This document shows, piece after piece, positions 52,601 to 64,000 of a stretch of 64,000 nt of DNA. The position numbers and the translations under genes were made by a program. Each line of letters opens with the position of its first letter. Position 1 is the stretch's first letter. Source of the stretch: Ricordea florida (lineage: Eukaryota; Cnidaria; Anthozoa; Corallimorpharia; Ricordeidae); contig OX453283.1 of NCBI GenBank assembly GCA_949710005.1, positions 17,370,304 to 17,434,303 on the forward strand, given 5' to 3'. The notes below the pieces were generated by a model. The model ran no database searches, was not told where the DNA came from, and saw nothing but the letters and a program-made list of their open reading frames with translations.

Positions 52601-53191
52601 ATAGAATAACTTATATTTTAGGGGCCCACGCTTTAGTCTGAATTGCGCATGCGTAGTAACAAACAGTCTGATCTTTAAATTCACCTTGAAATCGAATCGT
52701 TACAATCAAAATTTTAATCCCAAAATAAACTTTACTGCACACCCCACTAAAACATGTATATAAAAGATTAGAAATGATTCGATAACTTACCCCCCTAGAT
52801 GACGGTCCTCCTGCCCATACAATCTCTTATAATGTATTTTCACCAAAATCAGTGACAACAACTTTCTTGGCAACCAGCTGCAGGTATCGTATCTCAGCTT
52901 CTAGAGTAAGTGCAAACAAGAGATAAAGTTCGTTTTTAAGTTCATTTCAAATGCTACAACATGGTGAAAATGGAATGTTAATCACTATTCCGTGTAACGA
53001 GCACTGATTTCATGAACTTTAGTACACTGTGAGCCGTCTGCTCTAGATTTAGCTGCCTTAAGTCAATATCTTTAAAATCAAACCTCAAAAAACTCGCTAA
53101 ATAATAAAAGCCTGACTTATTGTGTAAAGAATAAGCTCCCCTACTAGTACAAATCTGCAAACCTATGGAATTGAAAATATTCCCCAAGCCA
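49605..53191. repeat. Right-hand domain, F3T1'/F1c dimers then F2/F1c monomers
   Basis: Monomers at 49605, 50203, 50801, 51399, 51996 and 52594. The pair 49007-50202 is repeated as 50203-51398 (both with cacgcttaagttt F3 fronts after an aacaaggtctg monomer). The monomer at 50801 has a tail that switches to the ttccctcttct form after taaagaa, another mosaic. Monomers at 51399 and 51996 share ataaggtattatcacc, which I see nowhere else. No F3 front occurs to the right of 51398 in this window. Confidence 0.82.
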
Positions 53192-56100
53192 AGATATCAT
53201 AGAATAACTTTTATTTTAGTGGCCCACGCTTTAGTCTGAATTGCGCATGCGTAGTAACAAACAGTCTGATCTTTAAATTCACCTTGAAATCGAATCGTTA
53301 CAATCAAATTTTTAATCCGAAAATAAACTTTACTGCACACCCCACTAAAACATGTATATAAAACATTAGAAATGATTCGATAACTTACCCCCCTAGATGA
53401 CGGTCATCCTGCCCATACAATCTCTTATAATGTATTTTCACCAAAATCAGTTACAACGAGTTTCTTGGAAACCAGCTGCAGGTATCGTATCTCAGCTTCT
53501 AGAGTAAGTGCAAACACGGGATAAAGTGCGTTTTTAAGTTTACTTCAAATGCTACAACATGGTGAAAATGGAATGTTAATCACTATTCCGTGTAACACGC
53601 ACTGACTTGATAAACTTTAGTACTCTGTGAGCCCACTGCTCTAGATTTAGCTGCCTTAAGTCAATATCTTTAAAATCAAACCTCAAGAAACTCGCTAATT
53701 AATAAAAGCCTTATTTATTGTGTAAATAATTCCCTCTTCTACTAGTACAAATCTGCAAACCTATGGAATTGAAAAGATTCTCCAAGCCAAGATATCATAG
53801 AATAACTTTTATTTTAGGGGCCCACGCTTTAGTCTGAACTGCGCATGGTTAGTAATAAACAGTCTGATCTTTAAATTCTCATTGAAATCGAATCGTTACA
53901 ATCAAATTTTAATCCCAAAATAAACTTTACTGCACACCCCTCTAAAACATCTATATAAAAGATTAGAAATGATTCGATAACTTACCCCCCTAGATGACGG
54001 TCCTCCTGCCCATACAATCTCTTATAATGTATTTTAACCAAAATCAGTGACATCGCGTTCTTTGGCAACCAGCTGCAGGTATCGTATCTCAGCTTCTAGA
54101 GTAAGTGCAAACACGGGATGAAGTGCGTTTTCAAGTTTATTTCAAATGCTACAACATGGTGAAAATGGAATGTTAATCACTATTCCGTGTAACAAGCACT
54201 GAATTGATGAATTTTAGTACTCTGTGAGCCCTCTGCTCTAGATTTAGCTGCCTTAAGTCAATATCTTTAAAATCAAACCTCAAAAAACTCGCTAAATAAT
54301 AAAAGCCTGACTTATTGTGTAAAGAATAAGCTCCCCTACTAGTACAAATCTGCAAACCTATGGAATTGAAAATATTCCCCAAGCCAAGATATCATAGAAT
54401 AACTTTTATTTTAGTGGCCCACGCTTTAGTCTGAATTGCGCATGCGTAGTAACAAACAGTCTGATCTTTAAATTCACCTTGAAATCGAATCGTTACAATC
54501 AAATTTTTAATCCGAAAATAAACTTTACTGCACACCCCACTAAAACATGTATATAAAACATTAGAAATGATTCGATAACTTACCCCCCTAGATGACGGTC
54601 ATCCTGCCCATACAATCTCTTATAATGTATTTTCACCAAAATCAGTTACAACGAGTTTCTTGGCAACCAGCTGCAGGTATCGTATCTCAGCTTCTAGAGT
54701 AAGTGCAAACACGGGATAAAGTGCGTTTTTAAGTTTATTTCAAATGCTACAACATGGTGAAAATGGAATGTTAATCACTATTCCGTGTAACACGCACTGA
54801 CTTGATAAACTTTAGTACTCTGTGAGCCCACTGCTCTAGATTTAGCTGCCTTAAGTCAATATCTTTAAAATCAAACCTCAAGAAACTCGCTAATTAATAA
54901 AAGCCTTATTTATTGTGTAAATAATTCCCTCTTCTACTAGTACAAATCTGCAAACCTATGGAATTGAAAAGATTCTCCAAGCCAAGATATCATAGAATAA
55001 CTTTTATTTTAGGGGCCCACGCTTTGGTCTGAACTGCGCATGCGTAGTAATAAACAGTCTGATCTTTAAATTCTCATTGAAATCGAATCGTTACAATCAA
55101 ATTTTAATCCCAAAATAAACTTTACTGCACACCCCTCTAAAACATCTATATAAAAGATTAGAAATGATTCGATAACTTACCCCCCTAGATGACGGTCCTC
55201 CTGCCCATACAATCTCTTATAATGTATTTTAACCAAAATCAGTGACATCGCGTTCTTTGGCAACCAGCTGCAGGTATCGTATCTCAGCTTCTAGAGTAAG
55301 TGCAAACACGGGATGAAGTGCGTTTTCAAGTTTATTTCAAATGCTACAACATGGTGAAAATGGAATGTTAATCACTATTCCGTGTAACAAGCACTGAATT
55401 GATGAATTTTAGTACTCTGTGAGCCCTCTGCTCTAGATTTAGCTGCCTTAAGTCAATATCTTTAAAATCAAACCTCAAAAAACTCGCTAAATAATAAAAG
55501 CCTGACTTATTGTGTAAAGAATAAGCTCCCCTACTAGTACAAATCTGCAAACCTATGGAATTGAAAATATTCCCCAAGCCAAGATATCATAGAATAACTT
55601 TTATTTTAGTGGCCCACGCTTTAGTCTGAATTGCGCATGCGTAGTAACAAACAGTCTGATCTTTAAATTCACCTTGAAATCGAATCGTTACAATCAAATT
55701 TTTAATCCGAAAATAAACTTTACTGCACACCCCACTAAAACATGTATATAAAACATTAGAAATGATTCGATAACTTACCCCCCTAGATGACGGTCATCCT
55801 GCCCATACAATCTCTTATAATGTATTTTCACCAAAATCAGTTACAACGAGTTTCTTGGCAACCAGCTGCAGGTATCGTATCTCAGCTTCTAGAGTAAGTG
55901 CAAACACGGGATAAAGTGCGTTTTTAAGTTTACTTCAAATGCTACAACATGGTGAAAATGGAATGTTAATCACTATTCCGTGTAACACGCACTGACTTGA
56001 TAAACTTTAGTACTCTGTGAGCCCACTGCTCTAGATTTAGCTGCCTTAAGTCAATATCTTTAAAATCAAACCTCAAGAAACTCGCTAATTAATAAAAGCC

Positions 56101-56776
56101 TTATTTATTGTGTAAATAATTCCCTCTTCTACTAGTACAAATCTGCAAACCTATGGAATTGAAAAGATTCTCCAAGCCAAGATATCATAGAATAACTTTT
56201 ATTTTAGGGGCCCACGCTTTAGTCTGAACTGCGCATGCGTAGTAATAAACAGTCTGATCTTTAAATTCTCATTGAAATCGAATCGTTACAATCAAATTTT
56301 AATCCCAAAATAAACTTTACTGCACACCCCTCTAAAACATCTATATAAAAGATTAGAAATGATTCGATAACTTACCCCCCTAGATGACGGTCCTCCTGCC
56401 CATACAATCTCTTATAATGTATTTTCACCAAAATCAGTGACATCGCGTTCTTTGGCAACCAGCTGCAGGTATCGTATCTCAGCTTCTAGAGTAAGTGCAA
56501 ACACGGGATAAAGTGCGTTTTCAAGTTTATTTCAAATGCTACAACATGGTGAAAATGGAATGTTAATCACTATTCCGTGTAACAAGCACTGAATTGATGA
56601 ATTTTAGTACTCTGTGAGCCCTCTGCTTTAGATTTAGCTGCCTTAAGTCAATATCTTTAAAATCAAACCTCAAAAAACTCGCTAAATAATAAAAGCCTGA
56701 CTTATTGTGTAAATAATAAGCTCCCGTACTAGTACAAATCTGCAAACCTATGGAATTGAAAATATTCCCAAAGCAG
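53192..56776. repeat. Satellite dimer tandemly triplicated (3 x ~1,195 bp)
   Basis: Dimers start at 53192, 54387 and 55582. Each first monomer has caaatttttaatccgaaaat, gtttacttcaaatg (tttatttc in the middle copy) and gacttgataaac; each second monomer (53790, 54985, 56180) has cccctctaaaacatctat and cgttttcaag, with attttaaccaaaat and gggatgaagtg in the first two only. The third copy ends differently (gctttagattt, ctcccgtac), leading into the next block. The first second-monomer has a damaged palindrome (gcgcatggttag near 53839). Confidence 0.9.
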
Positions 56777-59167
56777 AAATATCATAGAATAACTTTTATT
56801 TTAGTGGCCCACGCTTTAGTCTGAATTGCGCATGCGTAGTAACAAACAGTCTGATCTTTAAATTCACCTTGAAATCGAATGGTTACAATCAAAATTTTAA
56901 TCCCAAAATAAACTTTACTGCACACCCCACTAAAACATGTATATAAAAGATTAGAAATGATTCGATAACTTACCCCCCTAGATGACGGTCCTCCTGCCCA
57001 TACAATCTCTTATAATGTATTTTCACCAAAATCAGTGACAACAACTTTCTTGGCAACCAGCTGCAGGTATCGTATCTCAGCTTCTAGAGTAAGTGCAAAC
57101 AAGGGATAAAGTTCGTTTTTAAGTTCATTTCAAATGCTACAACATGGTGAAAATGGAATGTTAATCACTATTCCGTGTAACGAGCACTGATTTCATGAAC
57201 TTTAGTACACTGTGAGCCGTCTGCTCTAGATTTAGCTGCCTTAAGTCAATATCTTTAAAATCAAACCTCAAAAAACTCGCTAAATAATAAAAGCCTGACT
57301 TATTGTGTAAAGAATAAGCTCCCGTACTAGTACAAATCTGCAAACCTATGGAATTGAAAATATTCCCCAAGCCAAGATATCATAGAATAACTTTTATTTT
57401 AGTGGCCCACGCTTTAGTCTGAATTGCGCATGCGTAGTAACAAACAGTCTGATCTTTAAATTCACCTTGAAATCGAATCGTTACAATCAAATTTTTAATC
57501 CGAAAATAAACTTTACTGCACACCCCACTAAAACATGTATATAAAACATTAGAAATGATTCGATAACTTACCCCCCTAGATGACGGTCATCCTGCCCATA
57601 CAATCTCTTATAATGTATTTTCACCAAAATCAGTTACAACGAGTTTCTTGGCAACCAGCTGCAGGTATCGTATCTCAGCTTCTAGAGTAAGTGCAAACAC
57701 GGGATAAAGTGCGTTTTTAAGTTTACTTCAAATGCTACAACATGGTGAAAATGGAATGTTAATCACTATTCCGTGTAACACGCACTGACTTGATAAACTT
57801 TAGTACTCTGTGAGCCCACTGCTCTAGATTTAGCTGCCTTAAGTCAATATCTTTAAAATCAAACCTCAAGAAACTCGCTAATTAATAAAAGCCTTATTTA
57901 TTGTGTAAATAATTCCCTCTTCTACTAGTACAAATCTGCAAACCTATGGAATTGAAAAGATTCTCCAAGCCAAGATATCATAGCATAACTTTTATTTTAG
58001 GGGCCCACGCTTTAGTCTGAATTGCGCATGCGTAGTAACAAACAGTCTGATCTTTAAATTCACATTGAAATCGAATCGTTACAATCAAAATTTTAATCCA
58101 TAAATAAACTTTACTGCACACCCCACTAAAACATGTATATAAAACATTAGAAATGATTCGATAACTTACCCCCCTAGATGACGGTCCTCCTGCCCATACA
58201 ATCTCTTATAATGTATTTTCACCAAAATCAGTGACAACGAGTTTCTTTGCAACCGGCTGCAGGTATCGTATCTCAGCTTCTAGAGTAAGTGCAAACACGG
58301 GATAAAGTGCGTTTTTAAGTTTATTTCAAATGCTACAACATGGTGAAAATGGAATGTTAATCACTAATCCGTGTAATGAGCACTGAATTGGTGAACTTTA
58401 GTACTCTGTGAGCCGTCTGCTCTAGATTTAGCTGCCTTAAGTCAATATCCTTAAAGTAAAACCTCAAGAAACTCGCTAATTAATAAAAGCCTGATTTATT
58501 GTGTAAATAATTCCCTCTTCTACTAGTACAAATCTGCAAACTTATGGAATTGAAAAGATTCTCCAAGCCAAGATATCATAGAATAACTTTTATTTTAGGG
58601 GCCCACGCTTTAGTCTGAATTGCGCATGCGTAATAGTAAACAGTCTGATCTTTAAATTCTCATTGAAATCGAATCGTTACAATCAAATTTTAATCTTAAA
58701 ATAAACTTTACTGCACACCCCACTAAAACATGTATATAAAAGATTAGAAATGATTCGATAACTTACCCCCCTAGATGACGGTCCTCCTGCCCATACAATC
58801 TCTTATAATGTATTTTCACCAAAATCAGTGACATCGCGTTCTTTGGCAACCAGCTGCAGGTATCGTATCTCAGCTTGTAGAGTAAGTTGAAACACGGGAT
58901 AAAGTGCGTTTTTAAGTTTATTTCAAATGCTACAACATGGTGAAAATGGAATGTTAATCACTATTCCGTGTAACAAGCACTGATTTGATGAATTTTAGTA
59001 CTCTGTGAGGCGTCTGCTCTAGATTTAGCTGCCTTAAGTCAATATCTTTAAAATCAAACCTCAAAAAACTCGCTAAATAATAAAAGCCTGACTTATTGTG
59101 TAAATAATAAGCTCCCGTACTAGTACAAATCTGCAAACCTATGGAATTGAAAATATTCCCAAAGCAG
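56777..59167. repeat. 4-monomer tandem duplication, first copy (2,391 bp)
   Basis: Monomers at 56777, 57375, 57973 and 58571. The first begins with the unique boundary aaagcagaaatatc, which recurs exactly 2,391 bases later. The third resembles the monomer at 599/16731 (ccataaat, accggctgcag, here with ctttgcaacc) and the fourth resembles 2991/18524 (gcgtaatagtaaac). The tail of the fourth is a hybrid: the front has gaggcgtctgc like 61400, but the end has ctcccgtac and aaagcag like the monomer at 56180, so the duplication junction lies between about 59008 and 59090. Confidence 0.9.
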
Positions 59168-61558
59168 AAATATCATAGAATAACTTTTATTTTAGTGGCC
59201 CACGCTTTAGTCTGAATTGCGCATGCGTAGTAACAAACAGTCTGATCTTTAAATTCACCTTGAAATCGAATGGTTACAATCAAAATTTTAATCCCAAAAT
59301 AAACTTTACTGCACACCCCACTAAAACATGTATATAAAAGATTAGAAATGATTCGATAACTTACCCCCCTAGATGACGGTCCTCCTGCCCATACAATCTC
59401 TTATAATGTATTTTCACCAAAATCAGTGACAACAACTTTCTTGGCAACCAGCTGCAGGTATCGTATCTCAGCTTCTAGAGTAAGTGCAAACAAGGGATAA
59501 AGTTCGTTTTTAAGTTCATTTCAAATGCTACAACATGGTGAAAATGGAATGTTAATCACTATTCCGTGTAACGAGCACTGATTTCATGAACTTTAGTACA
59601 CTGTGAGCCGTCTGCTCTAGATTTAGCTGCCTTAAGTCAATATCTTTAAAATCAAACCTCAAAAAACTCGCTAAATAATAAAAGCCTGACTTATTGTGTA
59701 AAGAATAAGCTCCCGTACTAGTACAAATCTGCAAACCTATGGAATTGAAAATATTCCCCAAGCCAAGATATCATAGAATAACTTTTATTTTAGTGGCCCA
59801 CGCTTTAGTCTGAATTGCGCATGCGTAGTAACAAACAGTCTGATCTTTAAATTCACCTTGAAATCGAATCGTTACAATCAAATTTTTAATCCGAAAATAA
59901 ACTTTACTGCACACCCCACTAAAACATGTATATAAAACATTAGAAATGATTCGATAACTTACCCCCCTAGATGACGGTCATCCTGCCCATACAATCTCTT
60001 ATAATGTATTTTCACCAAAATCAGTTACAACGAGTTTCTTGGCAACCAGCTGCAGGTATCGTATCTCAGCTTCTAGAGTAAGTGCAAACACGGGATAAAG
60101 TGCGTTTTTAAGTTTACTTCAAATGCTACAACATGGTGAAAATGGAATGTTAATCACTATTCCGTGTAACACGCACTGACTTGATAAACTTTAGTACTCT
60201 GTGAGCCCACTGCTCTAGATTTAGCTGCCTTAAGTCAATATCTTTAAAATCAAACCTCAAGAAACTCGCTAATTAATAAAAGCCTTATTTATTGTGTAAA
60301 TAATTCCCTCTTCTACTAGTACAAATCTGCAAACCTATGGAATTGAAAAGATTCTCCAAGCCAAGATATCATAGCATAACTTTTATTTTAGGGGCCCACG
60401 CTTTAGTCTGAATTGCGCATGCGTAGTAACAAACAGTCTGATCTTTAAATTCACATTGAAATCGAATCGTTACAATCAAAATTTTAATCCATAAATAAAC
60501 TTTACTGCACACCCCACTAAAACATGTATATAAAACATTAGAAATGATTCGATAACTTACCCCCCTAGATGACGGTCCTCCTGCCCATACAATCTCTTAT
60601 AATGTATTTTCACCAAAATCAGTGACAACGAGTTTCTTTGCAACCGGCTGCAGGTATCGTATCTCAGCTTCTAGAGTAAGTGCAAACACGGGATAAAGTG
60701 CGTTTTTAAGTTTATTTCAAATGCTACAACATGGTGAAAATGGAATGTTAATCACTAATCCGTGTAATGAGCACTGAATTGGTGAACTTTAGTACTCTGT
60801 GAGCCGTCTGCTCTAGATTTAGCTGCCTTAAGTCAATATCCTTAAAGTAAAACCTCAAGAAACTCGCTAATTAATAAAAGCCTGATTTATTGTGTAAATA
60901 ATTCCCTCTTCTACTAGTACAAATCTGCAAACTTATGGAATTGAAAAGATTCTCCAAGCCAAGATATCATAGAATAACTTTTATTTTAGGGGCCCACGCT
61001 TTAGTCTGAATTGCGCATGCGTAATAGTAAACAGTCTGATCTTTAAATTCTCATTGAAATCGAATCGTTACAATCAAATTTTAATCTTAAAATAAACTTT
61101 ACTGCACACCCCACTAAAACATGTATATAAAAGATTAGAAATGATTCGATAACTTACCCCCCTAGATGACGGTCCTCCTGCCCATACAATCTCTTATAAT
61201 GTATTTTCACCAAAATCAGTGACATCGCGTTCTTTGGCAACCAGCTGCAGGTATCGTATCTCAGCTTGTAGAGTAAGTTGAAACACGGGATAAAGTGCGT
61301 TTTTAAGTTTATTTCAAATGCTACAACATGGTGAAAATGGAATGTTAATCACTATTCCGTGTAACAAGCACTGATTTGATGAATTTTAGTACTCTGTGAG
61401 GCGTCTGCTCTAGATTTAGCTGCCTTAAGTCAATATCTTTAAAATCAAACCTCAAAAAACTCGCTAAATAATAAAAGCCTGACATATTAGGTAAATAATA
61501 AGCTCCCCTACTAGTACAAATCTGCAAACCTATGGAATTAAAAATATTCCCCAAGCCA
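59168..61558. repeat. 4-monomer tandem duplication, second copy (2,391 bp)
   Basis: Monomers at 59168, 59766, 60364 and 60962 repeat the preceding four nearly base for base, including agcataactttt, gttgaaacacggg and aatggttac. The last monomer keeps the catattaggtaaat tail seen in the long higher-order repeat at 3374 and 18907, and therefore carries the undisturbed exit of this block. Confidence 0.9.
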
Positions 61559-63260
61559 AGATATCATAGAATAACTTTTATTTTAGGGGCCCACGCTTTA
61601 GTCTTAATTGCGCATGCGTAGTAACAAACAGTCTGATCTTTAAATTCACATTGAAATCGAATCGTTACAATCAAAATTTTAATCCCAAAATAAACTTTGC
61701 TGCACACCCCACTAAAACATGTATATAAAAGATTAGAAATGATTCGATAACTTACCCCCCTAGATGACGGTCCTCCTGCCCATACAATCTCTTATAATAT
61801 ATTTTCACCAAAATCAGTGACAACGAGTTTCTTGGCAACCAGCTGCAGGTATCGTATCTCAGCTTCTAGAGTAAGTGCAAACAAGGGATAAAGTTCGTTT
61901 TTAAGTTCATTTAAAATGCTACAACATGGTGAAAATGGAATGTTAATCACTATTCCGTGTAACACGCACTGACTTGTTGAACTTTAGTACTCTGTGAGCC
62001 CACTGCTCTAGATTTAGCTGCCTTAAGTCAATATCTTTAAAATCAAACCTCAAGAAACTCGCTAATTAATAAAAGCCTTATTTATTGTGTAAATAATTCG
62101 CTCTTCTACTAGTACAAATCTGCAAACCTATGGAATTGAAAGGATTCTCCAAGCCAAGATATCATAGAATAACTTTTATTTTAGGGGCCCACGCTTTAGT
62201 CTGAATTGCGCATGCGTAGTAATAAACAGTCTGATCTTTAAATTCTCATTGAAATCGAATCGTTACAATCAAATTTTAATCCCAAAATAAACTTTACTGC
62301 ACACCCCACTAAGACATGTATATAAAACATTAGAAATGATTTGATAACTTACCCCCCTAGATGACGGTCCTCCTGCCCATACAATCTCTTATAATGTATT
62401 TTCACCAAAATCAGTTACAACGCGTTCCTTGGCAACCAGCTGCAGGTATCGTATTTCAGCTTGTAGAGTAAGTGCAAACACGGGATAAAGTGCGTTTTTA
62501 AGTTTATTTCAAATGCTACAACATGGTGAAAATGGAATGTTAATCACTATTCCGTGTAACAAGCACTGATTTGATGAATTTTAGTACTCTGTGAGCCCTC
62601 TGCTCTAGATTTAGCTGCCTTAAGTCAATATCTTTAAAATCAAACCTCAAAAAACTCGCTAAATAATAAAAGCCTGACTTATTGTGTAAATAATAAGCTC
62701 CCCTACTAGTGCAAATCTGCAAACCTATGGAATTGAAAATATTCCCCAAGCCAAGATATCATAGAATAACTTTTATTTTAGGGGCCCACGCCTTAGTCTG
62801 AATTGCGCATGCGTAGTAACAAACAGTCTGATCTTTAAATTCACATTGAAATCGAATCGTTACAATCAAAATTTTAATCCCAAAATAAACTTTACTGCAC
62901 ACCCCACTAAAACATGTATATAAAACATTAGAAATGATTTGATAACTTACCCCCCTAGATGACGGTCATCCTGCCCATACAATCTCTTATAATGTATTTT
63001 CACCAAAATCAGTGACAACGAGTTTCTTGGCAACCAGCTGCAGGTATCGTATCTCAGCTTCTAGAGTAAGTGCAAACACGGGATAAAGTTAGTTTTTAAG
63101 TTTATTTCAAATGCTACAACATGGTGAAAATGGAATGTTAATCACTAATCCGTGTAATGAGCACTGAATTGGTGAACTTTAGTACTCTGTGAGCCGTCTG
63201 CTCTAGATTTAGCTGCCTTAAGTCAATATCCTTAAAGTAAAACCTCAAGAAACTCTCTAA

Positions 63261-63500
63261 TTAATAAAAGCCTGATTTATTGTGTAAATAATTCCCTCTC
63301 CTACTAGTACAAATCTGCAAACCTATGCAATTGAAAATATTCCCCAAGCCAAGATATGATAGAATAACTTTTATTTTAGTGGCCCACGCTTTAGTCTGAA
63401 TTGCGCATGCGTAGTAACAAACAGTCGGATCTTTAAATTCACATTGAAATCGAATCGTTAAATTCAAAATTTTAATCCCAAAATAAACTTTACTGCACAC
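63261..63500 (-). other. Open window crossing a monomer boundary
   Basis: A change of gatatcatag to gatatgatag at 63354-63363 converts the boundary TGA stop (minus strand) to TCA. The frame from the donor-side segment (CSKVYFGIK...) then runs across the junction into the tail frame (...GLGNIFNCIGLQ). It ends at a stop in the T3-type tail. There is no ATG start. It documents that the two windows share a reading frame across the junction, but it is not a credible gene. Confidence 0.5.
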
Positions 63501-63950
63501 CCCACTAAAACATGTATATAAAACATTAGAAATGATTCGATAACTTACCCCCCTAGATGACGGTCATCCTGCCCATACAATCTCTTATAATGTATTTTCA
63601 CCAAAATCAGTGACATCGCGTTCTTTGGCAACCAGCTGCAGGTATCGTATCTCAGCTTCTAGAGTACGTGCAAACACGGGATAAAGTGCGTTTTTAAGTT
63701 TATTTCAAATGCTACAACATGGTGAAAATGGAATGTTAATCACTATTCCGTATAACAAGAACTGATTTGATGAATTTTAGTACTCTCTAAGCCCTCTGCT
63801 CTAGATTTAGCTGCCGGAAGTCAATATCCTTAAAATCAAACCTTAAAAAAACTCGCTAAATAATAAAAGCCTGACTTATTGTGTAAATAATAAGCTCCCC
63901 TACTAGTACAAATCTGCAGACCTATGGAATTGAAAATATTCCCCAAGCCA

Positions 63951-64000
63951 AGATATCATAGAATAACTTTTATTTGAGGGGCCCACGCTTTAGTCTGAAT
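63951..64000. repeat. Partial monomer at window edge
   Basis: The last 50 bases are the start of a monomer with tttgaggggccc, the private variant of the monomers at 21512, 25697 and 34663. The array continues beyond the window. Confidence 0.95.

Larger units (their letters stand above)
1..64000. repeat. ~598-bp satellite DNA array, 107 monomers plus a partial
   Basis: The same ~598-base unit follows itself head to tail over the entire window, always in the same orientation. I set the register at the GATATC-containing motif (agatatcatagaataac), which recurs at 1, 599, 1197, 1795, 2393, 2991 and so on to 63951. Monomer lengths stay within a few bases of 598; differences are single-base changes and 1-4 base indels. 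No stretch of more than a few bases lies outside the repeat, so there is no gene-free spacer to describe separately and no inserted mobile element. The unit is AT-rich (about 35% GC in the monomer counted by hand). Both ends are cut inside the array, so its true length is unknown. A satellite of this length in a long homogeneous array is typical of eukaryotic heterochromatin; the chromosome location and species are not determinable here. Confidence 0.98.
60962..64000. repeat. Third copy of the long higher-order repeat (start only)
   Basis: Monomers at 60962, 61559, 62157, 62754, 63352 and the partial at 63951 match 18524, 19121, 19719, 20316, 20914 and 21512 in order (offset about 42,438). 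Shared private variants include taatagtaaac, tataatatatttt with atttaaaatg, gcgttccttgg with agcttgtagag, gatttgataac, gttaaattcaaaat with ccggaag, and tttgaggggccc. The two monomers that precede this point in the other copies (17329, 17927) are missing here: a 16731-like monomer (60364) is joined directly to the taatagtaaac monomer. Confidence 0.88.

Noticed and set aside
1-64000. CRISPR array, rDNA spacer, 5S, tRNA or telomeric repeat
   Set aside because: The repeat unit is ~598 bases with no short direct repeats and spacers, no rRNA or tRNA sequence is recognisable, and no telomere-type hexamer run is present.

Overview
The whole 64 kb window is one uninterrupted, single-orientation satellite DNA array. 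I segmented it into 107 complete monomers of about 598 bp (mean 597.7 bp, observed range about 594-600) plus a 50-base partial monomer at the right edge. I see no unique sequence, transposon, inversion, RNA gene, CRISPR array, telomere repeat or credible protein-coding gene. The array runs past both ends of the window. A tandem array of this kind points to a eukaryotic nuclear genome, most likely heterochromatin (pericentromeric, subtelomeric or sex/B chromosome). The species cannot be named from the sequence. One monomer counted by hand (599-1196) is about 35% GC and keeps 13 CpGs, only mildly below expectation.

Monomers are mosaics of a few recurrent front halves and tails. Fronts (first ~150 bases): F1 (tagtaacaaac + cacattg), F1c (F1 with caccttg), F2 (tagtaataaac + ctcattg), F2' (gcgtaatagtaaac) and F3 (tagttacaaac + cttattaaaa). 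Tails (last ~200 bases): T1 (aacaagcactgatttg, ending aaaatattcccc), T1' (aacgagcactgatttcatg), T2 (aacacgcactgacttg, gccttatttatt, aaaagattctcc) and T3 (aatgagcactgaattgg, ccttaaagtaaaacc). Their order gives a nested hierarchy: a dimer of ~1,195 bp (F1-T2 / F2-T1), a tetramer of ~2,391 bp (F1T3-F3T1-F1T2-F2T1), and a long higher-order repeat of 22 monomers (13,151 bp).

Layout. 1-4185: left partial copy of the long repeat, carrying one extra monomer. 2393-7171: F1T2/F2T1 dimers. 7172-16132: irregular mixture. 16133-29283: the complete 22-monomer repeat, containing a 7-monomer (4,185 bp) internal tandem duplication. 29284 to ~37690: a second, nearly identical copy of its first 14 monomers. ~37651-41834: transition of tetramers. 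41835-60363: a separate domain with its own private variants (F1c, taaagaataagc), including a 9-monomer duplication, a dimer triplication and a 4-monomer duplication. 60962-64000: a third copy of the long repeat begins.

Every monomer carries the same short motifs: an NRF1-like palindrome, a strong TATA-like box, a minus-strand splice-donor-like GGTAAGT next to a gene-like but stop-interrupted reading window, and a 69-codon minus-strand window open only in T1-type tails. These could reflect transcription of the satellite or an ancestral gene fragment, but nothing shows protein coding. The most informative content is the record of recent unequal crossovers, several of which leave hybrid monomers with visible junctions.
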